A DNA stretch of 64,000 nucleotides from Bradyrhizobium sp. 21 (GTDB lineage Bacteria; Pseudomonadota; Alphaproteobacteria; Rhizobiales; Xanthobacteraceae): NCBI RefSeq assembly GCF_023073335.1, contig NZ_JADPJG010000002.1, positions 477,881-541,880 of the forward strand, in the 5' to 3' direction. Positions within the stretch are counted from its first letter, which is position 1, and every line of letters starts with the position of its first letter. Position numbers and translations under genes: made by a program. This document shows, piece by piece, positions 9,380 to 17,982 of the stretch. Under the pieces are notes generated by a model. That model searched no databases. It was given only the letters and a program-made list of their open reading frames with translations, and had not been told where the DNA came from.

Positions 9380-9496
9380 GGACGCGTGACGTCTGATCGC
9401 GCTCCGATCGTTGGTTACGAGCATGAAAACAGAAAGCGGCGGATTTTACCGATGGCGTGAGTGAACGCGTATGACTTGTCCTGTAAAACAGGAGTC

Positions 9497-9946
9497 ATGA
9501 GCATATTTTCGATTGCGACATCCGGACTTTCTGCTGCGAGCTTGCGCGTGAACGTGGCCGCGAGCAACATCGCCAATGTCAACACGACTGGCCCGCTGCC
9601 CGCGTCAGGCGGATCGGGTACATCGGACGGCGCGGCCACTTCGAACATTGGTCCGACGTTTCCCGCGGCCTATGTGCCGCTGCGAGTCGATCAGGCCTCC
9701 CAATCGAGCGGCTCGACTCCCGGCGGAACCATCGCGACCGTGTCGGCGGTTTCGCCGAGCTATACCGCGCAATTCGACCCGAGTGCTCCCTACGCAAATC
9801 AAGACGGCCTGGTCGCGGCGCCCAACGTCGATCTCGCCAACGAATTCGTTCAGCTGGCGACCGCAAAGTACAGCTTCATCGCCAATGCGAAGGTCATTCA
9901 AGCCTACTCCGAGACGGAAAAGTCGCTGCTCGACATCACGACCTGA
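9497..9946 (+). CDS. Orphan flagellar rod FlgC-like protein
   Basis: 149 aa. The N-terminus (SIFSIATSGLSAASLRVNVAASN, then IANVNTTG) matches the flagellar basal-body rod N-terminal motif. The C-terminus (NVDLANEFVQLATAKYSF, then ANAKVIQAYSETEKSLLDI) matches the rod/hook C-terminal domain. The middle is low-complexity, rich in Ser/Gly/Thr/Pro. I chose the ATG at 9497, which follows AGGAGTC; an upstream ATG at 9461 is unlikely. No other flagellar gene is nearby, so this is either a variant axial protein expressed separately or a stray paralogue. Confidence 0.75.
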   Translation: MSIFSIATSGLSAASLRVNVAASNIANVNTTGPLPASGGSGTSDGAATSNIGPTFPAAYVPLRVDQASQSSGSTPGGTIATVSAVSPSYTAQFDPSAPYANQDGLVAAPNVDLANEFVQLATAKYSFIANAKVIQAYSETEKSLLDITT

Positions 9947-10168
9947 TGGCTGATGTCGGGTCGCGCGCCCCGTATCGCGCGCCTCCCGCAGGCTCTCGTC
10001 CGCAGGTCGACACCGGCGTAGGGCGGGGCGGCTGACGGATCGAGCGGGAGCCTGGATTGGTGGCGGGAACCGTCGCCCGCCTTGATCCGCGTCAAAATCT
10101 CCTTCCCTCATTCGGCCTAAATGGGACTAGAGTGCCGCCGGGGCGTGCCGAGGCAGCAGGGAGGTCCC

Positions 10169-10381
10169 ATGTCTACTTATGTCGTCAGGTTTATGAAGGA
10201 CGTGCTCGGCCAGTACGGCCGGCAGATCGAGGTGTGCCAGGGCACGCTCGAGATCGACGCCACCGACGAGGACGAGGCCAGGGAGCGGGCAAAGGCGAGG
10301 TTTTGCAAGGACCAGGCGTTGCACCACTGGTCGCTGCATGCCGACCGCATCCAGATAAGGCCGGCCGATTTTCCCTCGTGA
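10169..10381 (+). CDS. Hypothetical 70-residue protein
   Basis: Starts at an ATG 3 bases after a strong AGGGAGGT ribosome-binding site. It is 70 aa, acidic in the middle (LEIDATDEDEARERAKARF), with a predicted beta-alpha-beta pattern. It has no signal peptide and no membrane segment. I do not recognise a named family. It converges on the GNAT gene, with only 2 bases between the two stops. Confidence 0.65.
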   Translation: MSTYVVRFMKDVLGQYGRQIEVCQGTLEIDATDEDEARERAKARFCKDQALHHWSLHADRIQIRPADFPS

Positions 10382-10383
10382 GG

Positions 10384-10962
10384 TCAGCGGCCGGGCGACG
10401 TGACGGGCGGAGGCGCGGTGATGCCGGCGCCGAGCGAGCGCTGCACCATGACGGTGTCCGACCAGTGGCCGTGGCGGTAGGCGACACCGCAGAGCAGGCC
10501 GGCGCGCGCGAAACCGAACTTCTCGTGCAGCGCCAGCGAGGGGGCATTGTCGGCATCGATATAGCCGATCATCTGGCGGAAGCCGGCCGCCGCACACGCA
10601 TCGATCAAGTCCCGGAGCAGCAGCCGTCCAACGCCGCGGCCGACATGCTCGTGGTGGACGTAGATCGAATGCTTGGCCGTGTAGCGGTAGGCCGGACGCT
10701 TGCGGAACAGCACCGCATAGGCATAGCCGACGACCTCGCCGCGACAGGTCGCGACCAGATGCGGCAGCCGGGTGTGCTTCAAATTCTTGCGACGGTCGCG
10801 CAGATCGTCCGGCTCGGGCGCACCGGTCCCCTCGACGTCGCGCGGCACGCCGTTGCGGACGTGATGGCGGTAGATCGCCAGCATCGCTTCGATATCGGTC
10901 TCGCGTGAGGTGCGGACCAGGACCTGCTCGTGATCTGCGCGCGCAACGGCTGCGTCGTTCAT
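10384..10962 (-). CDS. GNAT N-acetyltransferase, phosphinothricin/methionine-sulfoximine type
   Basis: 192 aa acetyl-CoA-dependent N-acetyltransferase. The acetyl-CoA-binding loop is in HVGRGVGRLLLRDLI. The segments VVGYAYAVLFRKRPAYRYT and NAPSLALHEKFGFARAGLL, then GHWSDTVMVQRSL, are characteristic of the PAT/MddA (phosphinothricin or methionine sulfoximine) subgroup. A GTG two codons upstream (10968), directly after the TAG of the decarboxylase gene, is an alternative start. Either way translation is probably coupled to that gene. It may acetylate an amine or amino acid analogue; the actual substrate is unknown. Confidence 0.82.
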   Translation of the reverse strand: MNDAAVARADHEQVLVRTSRETDIEAMLAIYRHHVRNGVPRDVEGTGAPEPDDLRDRRKNLKHTRLPHLVATCRGEVVGYAYAVLFRKRPAYRYTAKHSIYVHHEHVGRGVGRLLLRDLIDACAAAGFRQMIGYIDADNAPSLALHEKFGFARAGLLCGVAYRHGHWSDTVMVQRSLGAGITAPPPVTSPGR

Positions 10963-10968
10963 CGGCAC

Positions 10969-13326
10969 CTACTCGGCAACGACGTAAGTATAGAGCCCGA
11001 TGCGGCCCTGCGCATCGATCTCCTTGTAGACGCCCTGGATCTCCACATCGAAGCCCGGAAACGTGTTGAAGCAGGTTTCGAACATCTTGAGATAGTCCAC
11101 CATGGGTTTGGCCCGCTCGTTCAGCCGCTCGCCGGGCACGATGGTCGCGATGCCGGGGGGATAGACCACGAAGGGCGTGGTGGCGATGCGGCCCATGATA
11201 GCCTCGATCGGCAGATAGTCGACATCGTTCTTGAACAGATAGCGCGCGGCTTCGCGGGGCGACATCGCGATCTCAGGCATGTGCTCGGGCATGAACTGCC
11301 GCGCCTGGAGCGCGCTGACATCGGCGGCGCGAAAGAAGCGGTGCATCTCGCCGCAGAGATCGCGCAGCCGCACGCCGGCATAGCGCGCCTGCCGCCGCTG
11401 GTAGAATTCGGGGATGACGTCGGCCAGCAGCGCATTGTCGTCGTGCAGCCGCTTGAACGCGACGAGGCCGGAGATCAGCGTGCCGGCCTTGCTCGCCTCG
11501 ACGCCGGGGGTGAGCAGGAAGAGCAGGGAGTTGAGGTCGTTCTTCTCGGGGACGATGCGGTTCTCGCGCAGATATTGCGCGACGACCGGAGCGGGGATGC
11601 CGTGCTCGACATAGGCGCCGGTGCTGCGGTCGAAGCCGGGGGTGAGCAGCGTCAGCTTGTTCGGGTCGGTCATGGCAAAGCCCTCGGTGAGACCGGGAAA
11701 GCCATGCCAGTTCGTGTCGGGAGAGAGCTGCCACAGTGCTGGATTGGTGGCGAGCTCGTCGGTGGAGAGCGTTTCCCAGGCGACGTTGTGCGCGGCGCCG
11801 GCGCGGCTGACGTCGGGAATGGCGACCCGATCGGGGACGAAGGGTTCGAAGAACCAGCGCCGGTCCGGGTTTTGCTCCTTTTCCTCGAACTCCCGGCGCA
11901 TCGCGCGGATCTTCTTGCGCAGCTCGATGCCGAGCCGGATCGTGTCGTCCCACAGCACTTCGCCTGAGCGGCCCTTCATCATTTGCGCGCCGACGTCGAG
12001 GGAAGCAAACAGGGGGTAGAATGGCGAGGTAGAAGCGTGCTGCATGAAACTTTCGTTGAAGCGGCGGTGCTCGACGCGCCGCTTCTGGCCGCGGATGTGA
12101 CGATCCTTGATGTGGATTTGGGAGGCCTGCGAAAAGCTCGCGAGCTGCTTGTGGGTCGACTGCGTCGCGATGATGCCGGGCGCCTCGGGGGGAAGGTTCG
12201 CCAATCCCATAGCGAAGCGGCCAGTATAGAGCGGGTGGAACTTCATGAAGCCGGCCCAGGCCTCGTCGAACAGGATGTACTCGCAGAGATGGCCGATGCG
12301 CTTCAAGATCATCTCGGCGCTGTGGATGGTGCCGTCATAAGTGCACTGCTCGACCACGGCGACGCGGAACGGCCGCTCCTTGCGCCAGGCCTCCTTGTCC
12401 GTGACCAAGGGATGGTTGCGGATCGCCTCGCGCAAGGTTTTCTCGTCGAGCAGGTCCCAGCGCATCGGGCCGATCAGGCCCCAGGCATTGCGGACGGTCG
12501 GCACGTAGACCGGGACACCGCCATTGATCATCAGCGCGCCGTGATGGGCGGCCTTGTGGTTGTTGCGGTCGAACAGCACGAGATCGCCGTCGGTGACGAG
12601 GGCACCGAGCGCGACCTTGTTCGAGGTCGACGTGCCGTTGAGCACGAAATAGGTCTTTTCCGCACCGAAAATCTGCGCGGCTTCCTTCTGCGCCTTCAGC
12701 GCCGGCCCCTCATGGGTGAGGAGGTCGCCGAGATCGAGCACGGAGTTGTCGAGATCGTCGCGGAATACGGACTCGCCGAGATGTTCGACGAAGACCCGCC
12801 CGATCGGGCTGCGGTTGTAGAACACGCCGCCATTGTGACCCGGGCAGGTCCAGAGCTGGTTGCCTTCCTCGGCATAGTCGACCAGCGCGCCGAAGAACGG
12901 CGTCTTCAGCGTCTCGGCATATTGCTTGAGCCGGCTGATCAAATTCTTGGCGATGAAGGTCGGCGTCTCCTCGGAGAGGAAGACATAACCGTCGATGAAA
13001 TCGAGCACCTCGACTGGGAGATCCTCGAAGCGCTTGCGCCGGATCAGCAGGATGATCGGAAAGTCGAGGCCGCGGCGCCGCATCAGATTGATCAGCGCCG
13101 AAGTCTTGCCTTCCAGGCCCTTCTTGCCCCAGTCCACCACCATGCAGCCGATCGCGGCATCGGTCTGCACCGCGATCTCGGCATCTTCCAGCTTGCGGGC
13201 CCGGACCACCTCGAATCCGGAGCGCTGAATCTCCTCGATGATCTGGCTGAAGCGCATGCCTTCGAGATCGTCGGCGTCGAACACAGGTGCGGCGAACAGG
13301 AAGTTGAAGCGCTTGAAATAATCCAT
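10969..13326 (-). CDS. PLP-dependent Orn/Lys/Arg decarboxylase (group III)
   Basis: 785 aa, the length of the large inducible-type decarboxylases. The N-terminal receiver-like wing domain is about residues 1-130. The PLP fold follows, with FDEAWAGF (353-360) and the Schiff-base lysine in STHKQ (K393). It decarboxylates ornithine, lysine or arginine to a polyamine or diamine; which one cannot be read with confidence. I chose the ATG at 13326 (MDYFKRFNFLF). An upstream in-frame ATG at 13377 would add 17 residues. The GNAT gene follows directly, so the two are probably co-transcribed. Confidence 0.9.
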   Translation of the reverse strand: MDYFKRFNFLFAAPVFDADDLEGMRFSQIIEEIQRSGFEVVRARKLEDAEIAVQTDAAIGCMVVDWGKKGLEGKTSALINLMRRRGLDFPIILLIRRKRFEDLPVEVLDFIDGYVFLSEETPTFIAKNLISRLKQYAETLKTPFFGALVDYAEEGNQLWTCPGHNGGVFYNRSPIGRVFVEHLGESVFRDDLDNSVLDLGDLLTHEGPALKAQKEAAQIFGAEKTYFVLNGTSTSNKVALGALVTDGDLVLFDRNNHKAAHHGALMINGGVPVYVPTVRNAWGLIGPMRWDLLDEKTLREAIRNHPLVTDKEAWRKERPFRVAVVEQCTYDGTIHSAEMILKRIGHLCEYILFDEAWAGFMKFHPLYTGRFAMGLANLPPEAPGIIATQSTHKQLASFSQASQIHIKDRHIRGQKRRVEHRRFNESFMQHASTSPFYPLFASLDVGAQMMKGRSGEVLWDDTIRLGIELRKKIRAMRREFEEKEQNPDRRWFFEPFVPDRVAIPDVSRAGAAHNVAWETLSTDELATNPALWQLSPDTNWHGFPGLTEGFAMTDPNKLTLLTPGFDRSTGAYVEHGIPAPVVAQYLRENRIVPEKNDLNSLLFLLTPGVEASKAGTLISGLVAFKRLHDDNALLADVIPEFYQRRQARYAGVRLRDLCGEMHRFFRAADVSALQARQFMPEHMPEIAMSPREAARYLFKNDVDYLPIEAIMGRIATTPFVVYPPGIATIVPGERLNERAKPMVDYLKMFETCFNTFPGFDVEIQGVYKEIDAQGRIGLYTYVVAE

Positions 13327-13364
13327 GTCAGGTCCCGAATGTGCCAGATTGAAAGGTCTCGGCA

Positions 13365-13386
13365 AATTCGATGACAATTCGATGAC
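13365..13386. repeat. Two tandem 11-bp units upstream of the decarboxylase
   Basis: AATTCGATGAC occurs twice in direct succession (13365-13375 and 13376-13386), about 40 bases before the decarboxylase start. It could be a direct-repeat operator or chance. Confidence 0.4.
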
Positions 13387-13427
13387 AAAGGCGCGATTGC
13401 CGATTGGACCGGCTGAAGGGGTGCCTT

Positions 13428-15635
13428 TCAGTCGAGGAGCCTGTCCAGCGTGATCGGGAAGCGGCGGATGCGCTTGCCGGTGGCGTGGTAGACGGCGTTT
13501 GCGATCGCCGCGGGGACGCCGACGATGCCGATCTCGCCCAGCCCCTTGACACCGAGCGCGTTGATGTGCGCGTCGGGTTCGTCGACGAAGATCACGTCGA
13601 TGTCTTGGATATCGGCATTCACGGGGATGTGGTACTCGGCGATATTTGGGTTCATGATCCTGCCGAAGCGGGGGTCCATCACCGTCTCCTCGTGCAAGGC
13701 CATCCCGATCCCCCAGACGACGCTGCCCATGATCTGGCTGCGACCGGTCTTGGTGTTCAGGATTCGCCCGGCCGCGACAGCACTGACCATCCGTGTCACG
13801 CGAATGACGCCGAGCTGCTCGTCCACTTTCACCTCGGCGAACACCGCCGAATGGGTATTGCGCGCATGCTTCTTGTCTTCATCGAACTGATTGAGCTTTT
13901 CCTTCTCGATGCGTTCGACGTTGCCATGGCGCATCGCGTCGGCGATCGAGACTGTGCGGCTGTTGTCGCTGGTCGTGGCAATGCGGCCGTCGATCAGCAC
14001 CGTATCGGCCAGTTCGGCACCAGCGAGCGGCGAGCCCGGCATTGTCCCGGCCAGGCGTAACAGTTCCTTGCGGACCTCCTCGGCGGCTGCGAGCACCGCG
14101 TGTGCGCTCGAGGCAGCCATCCACGAGCCGCCCTCGACCGGCGCCTGCGGCAGGGTGGAGTCGGCAAGCCGGACACTGATGTTCTCGATCGGCAGGCCGA
14201 GCGCATCGGCGGCGACCTGCGCCACGATGGTGTAGGTGCCGGTGCCGATGTCGGATGCGGCACAAGATACCTCCGCATGTCCGTTCGACGTCAGCACGAT
14301 GCGGACTGCGACCGGCATCTGGAGCGCTTCCCAGATACCCGTCGCCATGCCCCAGCCGACCAGCTCCTTGCCATCGCGCATCGAGCGCGGTGTGGGACTG
14401 CGCCTGCTCCAACCGAAGGCGTCCGCACCGCGGGCATAGCATTCGCGGAGCTGCTTGCTGGTGTAGGGCAGGCCCTCGCTTTGGTCTCGGTCCGAGTAGC
14501 ACTTCAGCCGGAGCTCGATCGGGTCGAGCTTGAGTGCGACGGCCAGCTCGTCCATCGCGCATTCGAGCGCGCAGACGCCGGAAGCGGCTCCCGGCGCGCG
14601 CATGTCGCAGGGGGTGGAGACATCGAGGCGGACGAGCTTGTGCGTGAAGCGTGTGTTCGGGCTCCGGTAGAGCTGATCGGCCCAGCCGGCGTCGTTGCGC
14701 GAAAAATCCTCGTAGCGTGAGGTGATGGCGGTGGCTTCGTGCGTGACCGCGTCGAGCGTGCCGTCGGACGTTGCGCCGAGCCCGACGCGCTCGATCGTCG
14801 CCGGCCTGTAACCGATGCCATACATCTGCTGCCGCGTCAGCACGACGCGAACGGACCGCTTCAGCGCCAGCGCGGCCAGCGTTGCCAGCACCACCTGATA
14901 TTGCGGCCGCAAGCCGGAACCGAAGGCACCGCCGACATAGGGCGAGACCACGCGGACGTCATCCGGTTTCCTGTCGAAAACGCCGCAGAGAAACTTGTGG
15001 ACGTTCTGGACGCCCTGCGTCTTGTCGTAGACCGTCAGCCTGCCGTCTCCGTCCCAGACCGCCGTGGTCGCGAACAGCTCCATCGGGTTGTGATGCTCGG
15101 TCGGAATGAAGTAGTCCGCCTCATGCCGCGCGGCAGCCCCGGCCAGCGCCGCTGCGGCATCACCCCGCGGCTTGTGCGGTTTCTTGACCTCGGCGGCCTT
15201 GCCCCGCTCGGCTTCGAGATCAGTCGCGAACGCTTGGGCTTCCTGATATTCGACGCGCACCAGGGTCGCGGCGAATTTTGCGGTTTCCCAGTCCTCCGCA
15301 ACGACCAACGCGATCGGCTGGCCATTGAACTTGACGCTGTCATCGTAAAGCGGACGGAAAGGCGAGCCGTCCTCGGGCGCCACCTCGTCCTTCCAGGCCT
15401 CGTCGGCGTCGGCGAGCGGCGGGCGGTTCGCATGCGTGAGCACGTCAAGCACGCCCTTCACCTTCAGCGCCTCGGTGGAGTCGAGGCGGGCAATCCGCCC
15501 GCAGGGAATGGTGGCTTCGACGACGAAGCCATGGACGAGCCCGTCCGCCGGGAATTCGCCGGCGTATTTGGCGGCCCCTGTGACCTTGGCTCGGCCGTCG
15601 ACGCGGGAGGTTGGCGTTCCGACATAGGCGTTCAT
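13428..15635 (-). CDS. Aldehyde oxidoreductase, molybdopterin-binding subunit (PaoC-like)
   Basis: 735 aa large subunit of a xanthine-oxidase-family molybdoenzyme. YVGGAFGSGLRPQ is the Moco-binding segment. GVKGLGEIG near the end contains the catalytic Glu (about residue 701). The three subunits are encoded Fe-S > FAD > Mo, as in E. coli paoABC and related aldehyde oxidoreductases. The gene begins 7 bases after the FAD subunit. The likely reaction is oxidation of an aldehyde, or hydroxylation of an N-heterocycle, with water as oxygen donor. The substrate is not determinable here. Confidence 0.88.
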   Translation of the reverse strand: MNAYVGTPTSRVDGRAKVTGAAKYAGEFPADGLVHGFVVEATIPCGRIARLDSTEALKVKGVLDVLTHANRPPLADADEAWKDEVAPEDGSPFRPLYDDSVKFNGQPIALVVAEDWETAKFAATLVRVEYQEAQAFATDLEAERGKAAEVKKPHKPRGDAAAALAGAAARHEADYFIPTEHHNPMELFATTAVWDGDGRLTVYDKTQGVQNVHKFLCGVFDRKPDDVRVVSPYVGGAFGSGLRPQYQVVLATLAALALKRSVRVVLTRQQMYGIGYRPATIERVGLGATSDGTLDAVTHEATAITSRYEDFSRNDAGWADQLYRSPNTRFTHKLVRLDVSTPCDMRAPGAASGVCALECAMDELAVALKLDPIELRLKCYSDRDQSEGLPYTSKQLRECYARGADAFGWSRRSPTPRSMRDGKELVGWGMATGIWEALQMPVAVRIVLTSNGHAEVSCAASDIGTGTYTIVAQVAADALGLPIENISVRLADSTLPQAPVEGGSWMAASSAHAVLAAAEEVRKELLRLAGTMPGSPLAGAELADTVLIDGRIATTSDNSRTVSIADAMRHGNVERIEKEKLNQFDEDKKHARNTHSAVFAEVKVDEQLGVIRVTRMVSAVAAGRILNTKTGRSQIMGSVVWGIGMALHEETVMDPRFGRIMNPNIAEYHIPVNADIQDIDVIFVDEPDAHINALGVKGLGEIGIVGVPAAIANAVYHATGKRIRRFPITLDRLLD

Positions 15636-15642
15636 GGGGCCC

Positions 15643-16659
15643 TCACGCGATCTTCTTGTGAGCCTGCGATTGCGGCGTGGCGCTCGCGGCTTGCGTCAGC
15701 GTCCGCACGATGGCGCGGCGTGCGAGCTCGATCTTGAAGCCGTTATGCGAACGGGCCGCCGCGTCCGCCAGCATCATATCCGCAGCGCGCGAAAAATGAT
15801 CCACTGTAGCCGCCTGGCCGCGCAACGCCGCTTCGGCTTCGAGGCTGCGCCACGGCTTGTGAGCCACCCCGCCCAGTGCAACGCGCGCCTCACCAATGGC
15901 GTTGCCCTCCAGTTCGAGTGCAGCCGCAACCGAAACCAGAGCGAAAGCATAGGACAGCCGGTCGCGGATCTTCAGATAGCTGTAGTTGCGGGAAAAGCCG
16001 CGCGGCGGCAGCTCGATCGCGGTGATGATCTCACCCGCGCCGAGATTGGTGTCCATGTGAGGCGTGTCGCCCGGTAGTCGGTGGAAATCAGTCAGCGCGA
16101 TGCGGCGCTCGCCCGTGGGGCCCGCAATGTGCACGAGCGCACCGAGAGCGACCAGCGCAACACTCATGTCGGACGGATTGGTCGCGATGCAGGAGGGGCT
16201 TGTGCCGAGGATCGCGTGATTGCGATTGAGGCCGTCGATCGCCGAGCAGCCGCTACCAGGGGCCCGCTTGTTGCAAGGTGTGGTCGTGTCATAGAAATAG
16301 GCGCAACGTGTCCTTTGCATCAAGTTGCCACCGACCGAGGCCATGTTGCGCAGTTGCGCGGAGGCGCCGGCCAGAATGGCGCTGGCGAGCAGGGGATAGC
16401 GCTGCTCGACATGCGGATGGTAGGCGAGGTCCGAGTTTGGCACCAAGGCGCCGATGCGAAGGCCGCCATCGGCGGTCTCCTCGATCTTGCGGAACGGCAG
16501 GCGGGAAATGTCGATCAGCCGCGAGGGCCGTTCGACATTCTCCTTCATCAAGTCGATCAGATTGGTGCCGCCCGCAATCAGCTTGGCGTCGGGATCGGTG
16601 GCAAGCAGGCGGATGGCGTCGTCGACGTCGGCGGCGCGTGAATACTGAAAGTTGTTCAT
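15643..16659 (-). CDS. Aldehyde oxidoreductase, FAD-binding subunit (PaoB-like)
   Basis: 338 aa. The FAD-binding motif is [12 protein letters not shown] (residues 28-39), with [13 protein letters not shown] at 107-119. Four cysteines, C119, C129, C138 and C157, are laid out like the insertion that holds the extra [4Fe-4S] cluster of E. coli PaoB ([10 protein letters not shown] here). This points to the Pao subgroup rather than plain xanthine dehydrogenase. I start it at 16659, where ATG overlaps the stop of the 2Fe-2S subunit by 4 bases; the reading frame is open further upstream. It transfers electrons from the Fe-S subunit to FAD. Confidence 0.87.
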   Translation of the reverse strand: MNNFQYSRAADVDDAIRLLATDPDAKLIAGGTNLIDLMKENVERPSRLIDISRLPFRKIEETADGGLRIGALVPNSDLAYHPHVEQRYPLLASAILAGASAQLRNMASVGGNLMQRTRCAYFYDTTTPCNKRAPGSGCSAIDGLNRNHAILGTSPSCIATNPSDMSVALVALGALVHIAGPTGERRIALTDFHRLPGDTPHMDTNLGAGEIITAIELPPRGFSRNYSYLKIRDRLSYAFALVSVAAALELEGNAIGEARVALGGVAHKPWRSLEAEAALRGQAATVDHFSRAADMMLADAAARSHNGFKIELARRAIVRTLTQAASATPQSQAHKKIA

Positions 16660-17147
16660 GGTCGGCCCATTGCCTGCTGGATGGCGGCGACGATGTTCGG
16701 ATAGGCGCCGCAGCGGCAGAGATTTCCGCTCATCAGCTCCCGGATATCGTCGGCATCCTTCGCGTGCCCTTCGGCCAGGAGACCCGCCGCGGAGCAAATC
16801 TGTCCCGGCGTGCAATAGCCGCACTGGAACGCGTCTTGGTCGATGAAGGCCTGTTGCAGCGGGTGCAGGGCGCCATCCTTGGCCAGCCCTTCGACGGTGG
16901 TGATCTCGGCGCCATCCTTCATGACCGCGAGCGTCAGGCAGGAATTGACCCGCCGGCCATCAACCAGCACTGTGCAGGCACCGCACTGGCCATGATCGCA
17001 GCCCTTCTTGGTGCCGGTCAGCTCGAGATGGTCCCGAAGGGCGTCCAGCAGCGTGGTCCAGGGCATCAGGTCGAGCGTGCGCCTGACGCCGTTGATGACG
17101 AGATTGATTGGAATGCGCTCGGCGATCTGATGTGCGACATCGGCCAT
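16656..17147 (-). CDS. Aldehyde oxidoreductase, [2Fe-2S] subunit (PaoA-like)
   Basis: 163 aa small subunit. The plant-type [2Fe-2S] ligands are C50, C55, C58 and C70 ([10 protein letters not shown]...C). The second cluster uses C109, C112, C144 and C146 (CGYC...CRC). I chose the ATG at 17147 because AGGGA precedes it. The 29 residues that could be added from 17234 do not form a convincing Tat signal (no RR with a good hydrophobic stretch), so the enzyme may be cytoplasmic, unlike periplasmic PaoABC. First gene of the three-subunit operon. Confidence 0.88.
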   Translation of the reverse strand: MADVAHQIAERIPINLVINGVRRTLDLMPWTTLLDALRDHLELTGTKKGCDHGQCGACTVLVDGRRVNSCLTLAVMKDGAEITTVEGLAKDGALHPLQQAFIDQDAFQCGYCTPGQICSAAGLLAEGHAKDADDIRELMSGNLCRCGAYPNIVAAIQQAMGRP

Positions 17148-17326
17148 ATGTTTTTCCCTGCGACGAAGACCGAGCTGAGAAGTCAGGCATACTGACGCGA
17201 GGGCGCGGCAGCTCTGCTGGCTAGTAGCGCCCAACGGACGACCGGCGGCTTGGTTCCAAAGCCGACTATTTTCACGGGAAAGCGGTCAGCGCTTCGCTTC
17301 GCCGAACACCACTGGCCGCGTAGCGG

Positions 17327-17962
17327 TTACGCCGGCTTGCGGTGGCGGCTGCCGAGCGCGGCCTCGATCGTCTCGGGCTTCTCGATGCGTTCGATCAGCA
17401 TGTCGATACGATCGCCACCCCAGAACAGCTCGCCGTTGAACACCATGCTGGGTACGCCGAACACGCCGAGCGCTTCGGCCTCGTCGATGATGCGGTCATG
17501 CTCGGCGCGGGCAGGGCCGTGGACGTAGGCTTCGAACTCACTGGCTGAGCCACCGCATGACGTGATGACGTCGGTGATGGCAGCGAGATCGTCGATCTCC
17601 AGCTCATGGCTCCAGAAACGGCGAAACACCGTGTCGTGATATGCGCGAAAGAAGCCGTGCCGTTGTGCAAACAGCATGCCGACGCTGGAATGAAAGGCAT
17701 CATAGATCCGCCGCGGGCCTTTCATGACGAGCCCCTGCGCGTTGGCATAGCGCCGCGCGTCCATATAGGCGTAGCGGACCTTGCGCCAGAAATGCGGCGT
17801 GCGCTCCTCGACCGTCCCCATGAATTCGGCGACCCGTAGCGTGTAGGGCAGCCATTCCAGCTCGACGCCGTGCGTTTCCTCGAGTTCGAACAGGCGCTTG
17901 TTGGCGACGAACGCGTAGGGGCTCTTGTAGTCGGTGTAGATGCGGACAAGTGGCTTGGGCAT
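17327..17962 (-). CDS. DsbA-family 2-hydroxychromene-2-carboxylate isomerase-like protein
   Basis: 211 aa with a thioredoxin/GST-kappa fold. The N-terminal YTDYKSPYAFVANKRL matches the active-site (D/S)xxSPY(A/S) motif of HCCA isomerases, in which Ser contacts glutathione. GVFGVPSMVFNGELFWGGDR carries the cis-Pro loop. There is no CxxC, so it is not a disulfide oxidoreductase. It follows the Baeyer-Villiger monooxygenase by 20 bases and is probably the last gene of the operon. A glutathione-dependent isomerisation in aromatic or ketone breakdown is inferred. The start follows AGGAGTCGGCG; an ATG 8 codons upstream is possible. Confidence 0.78.
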   Translation of the reverse strand: MPKPLVRIYTDYKSPYAFVANKRLFELEETHGVELEWLPYTLRVAEFMGTVEERTPHFWRKVRYAYMDARRYANAQGLVMKGPRRIYDAFHSSVGMLFAQRHGFFRAYHDTVFRRFWSHELEIDDLAAITDVITSCGGSASEFEAYVHGPARAEHDRIIDEAEALGVFGVPSMVFNGELFWGGDRIDMLIERIEKPETIEAALGSRHRKPA

Positions 17963-17982
17963 CGCCGACTCCTCCCTTACGC

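Noticed and set aside
11983..13374. 463-codon plus-strand open frame
   Set aside because: Antisense of the Orn/Lys/Arg decarboxylase, whose PLP motifs are intact.
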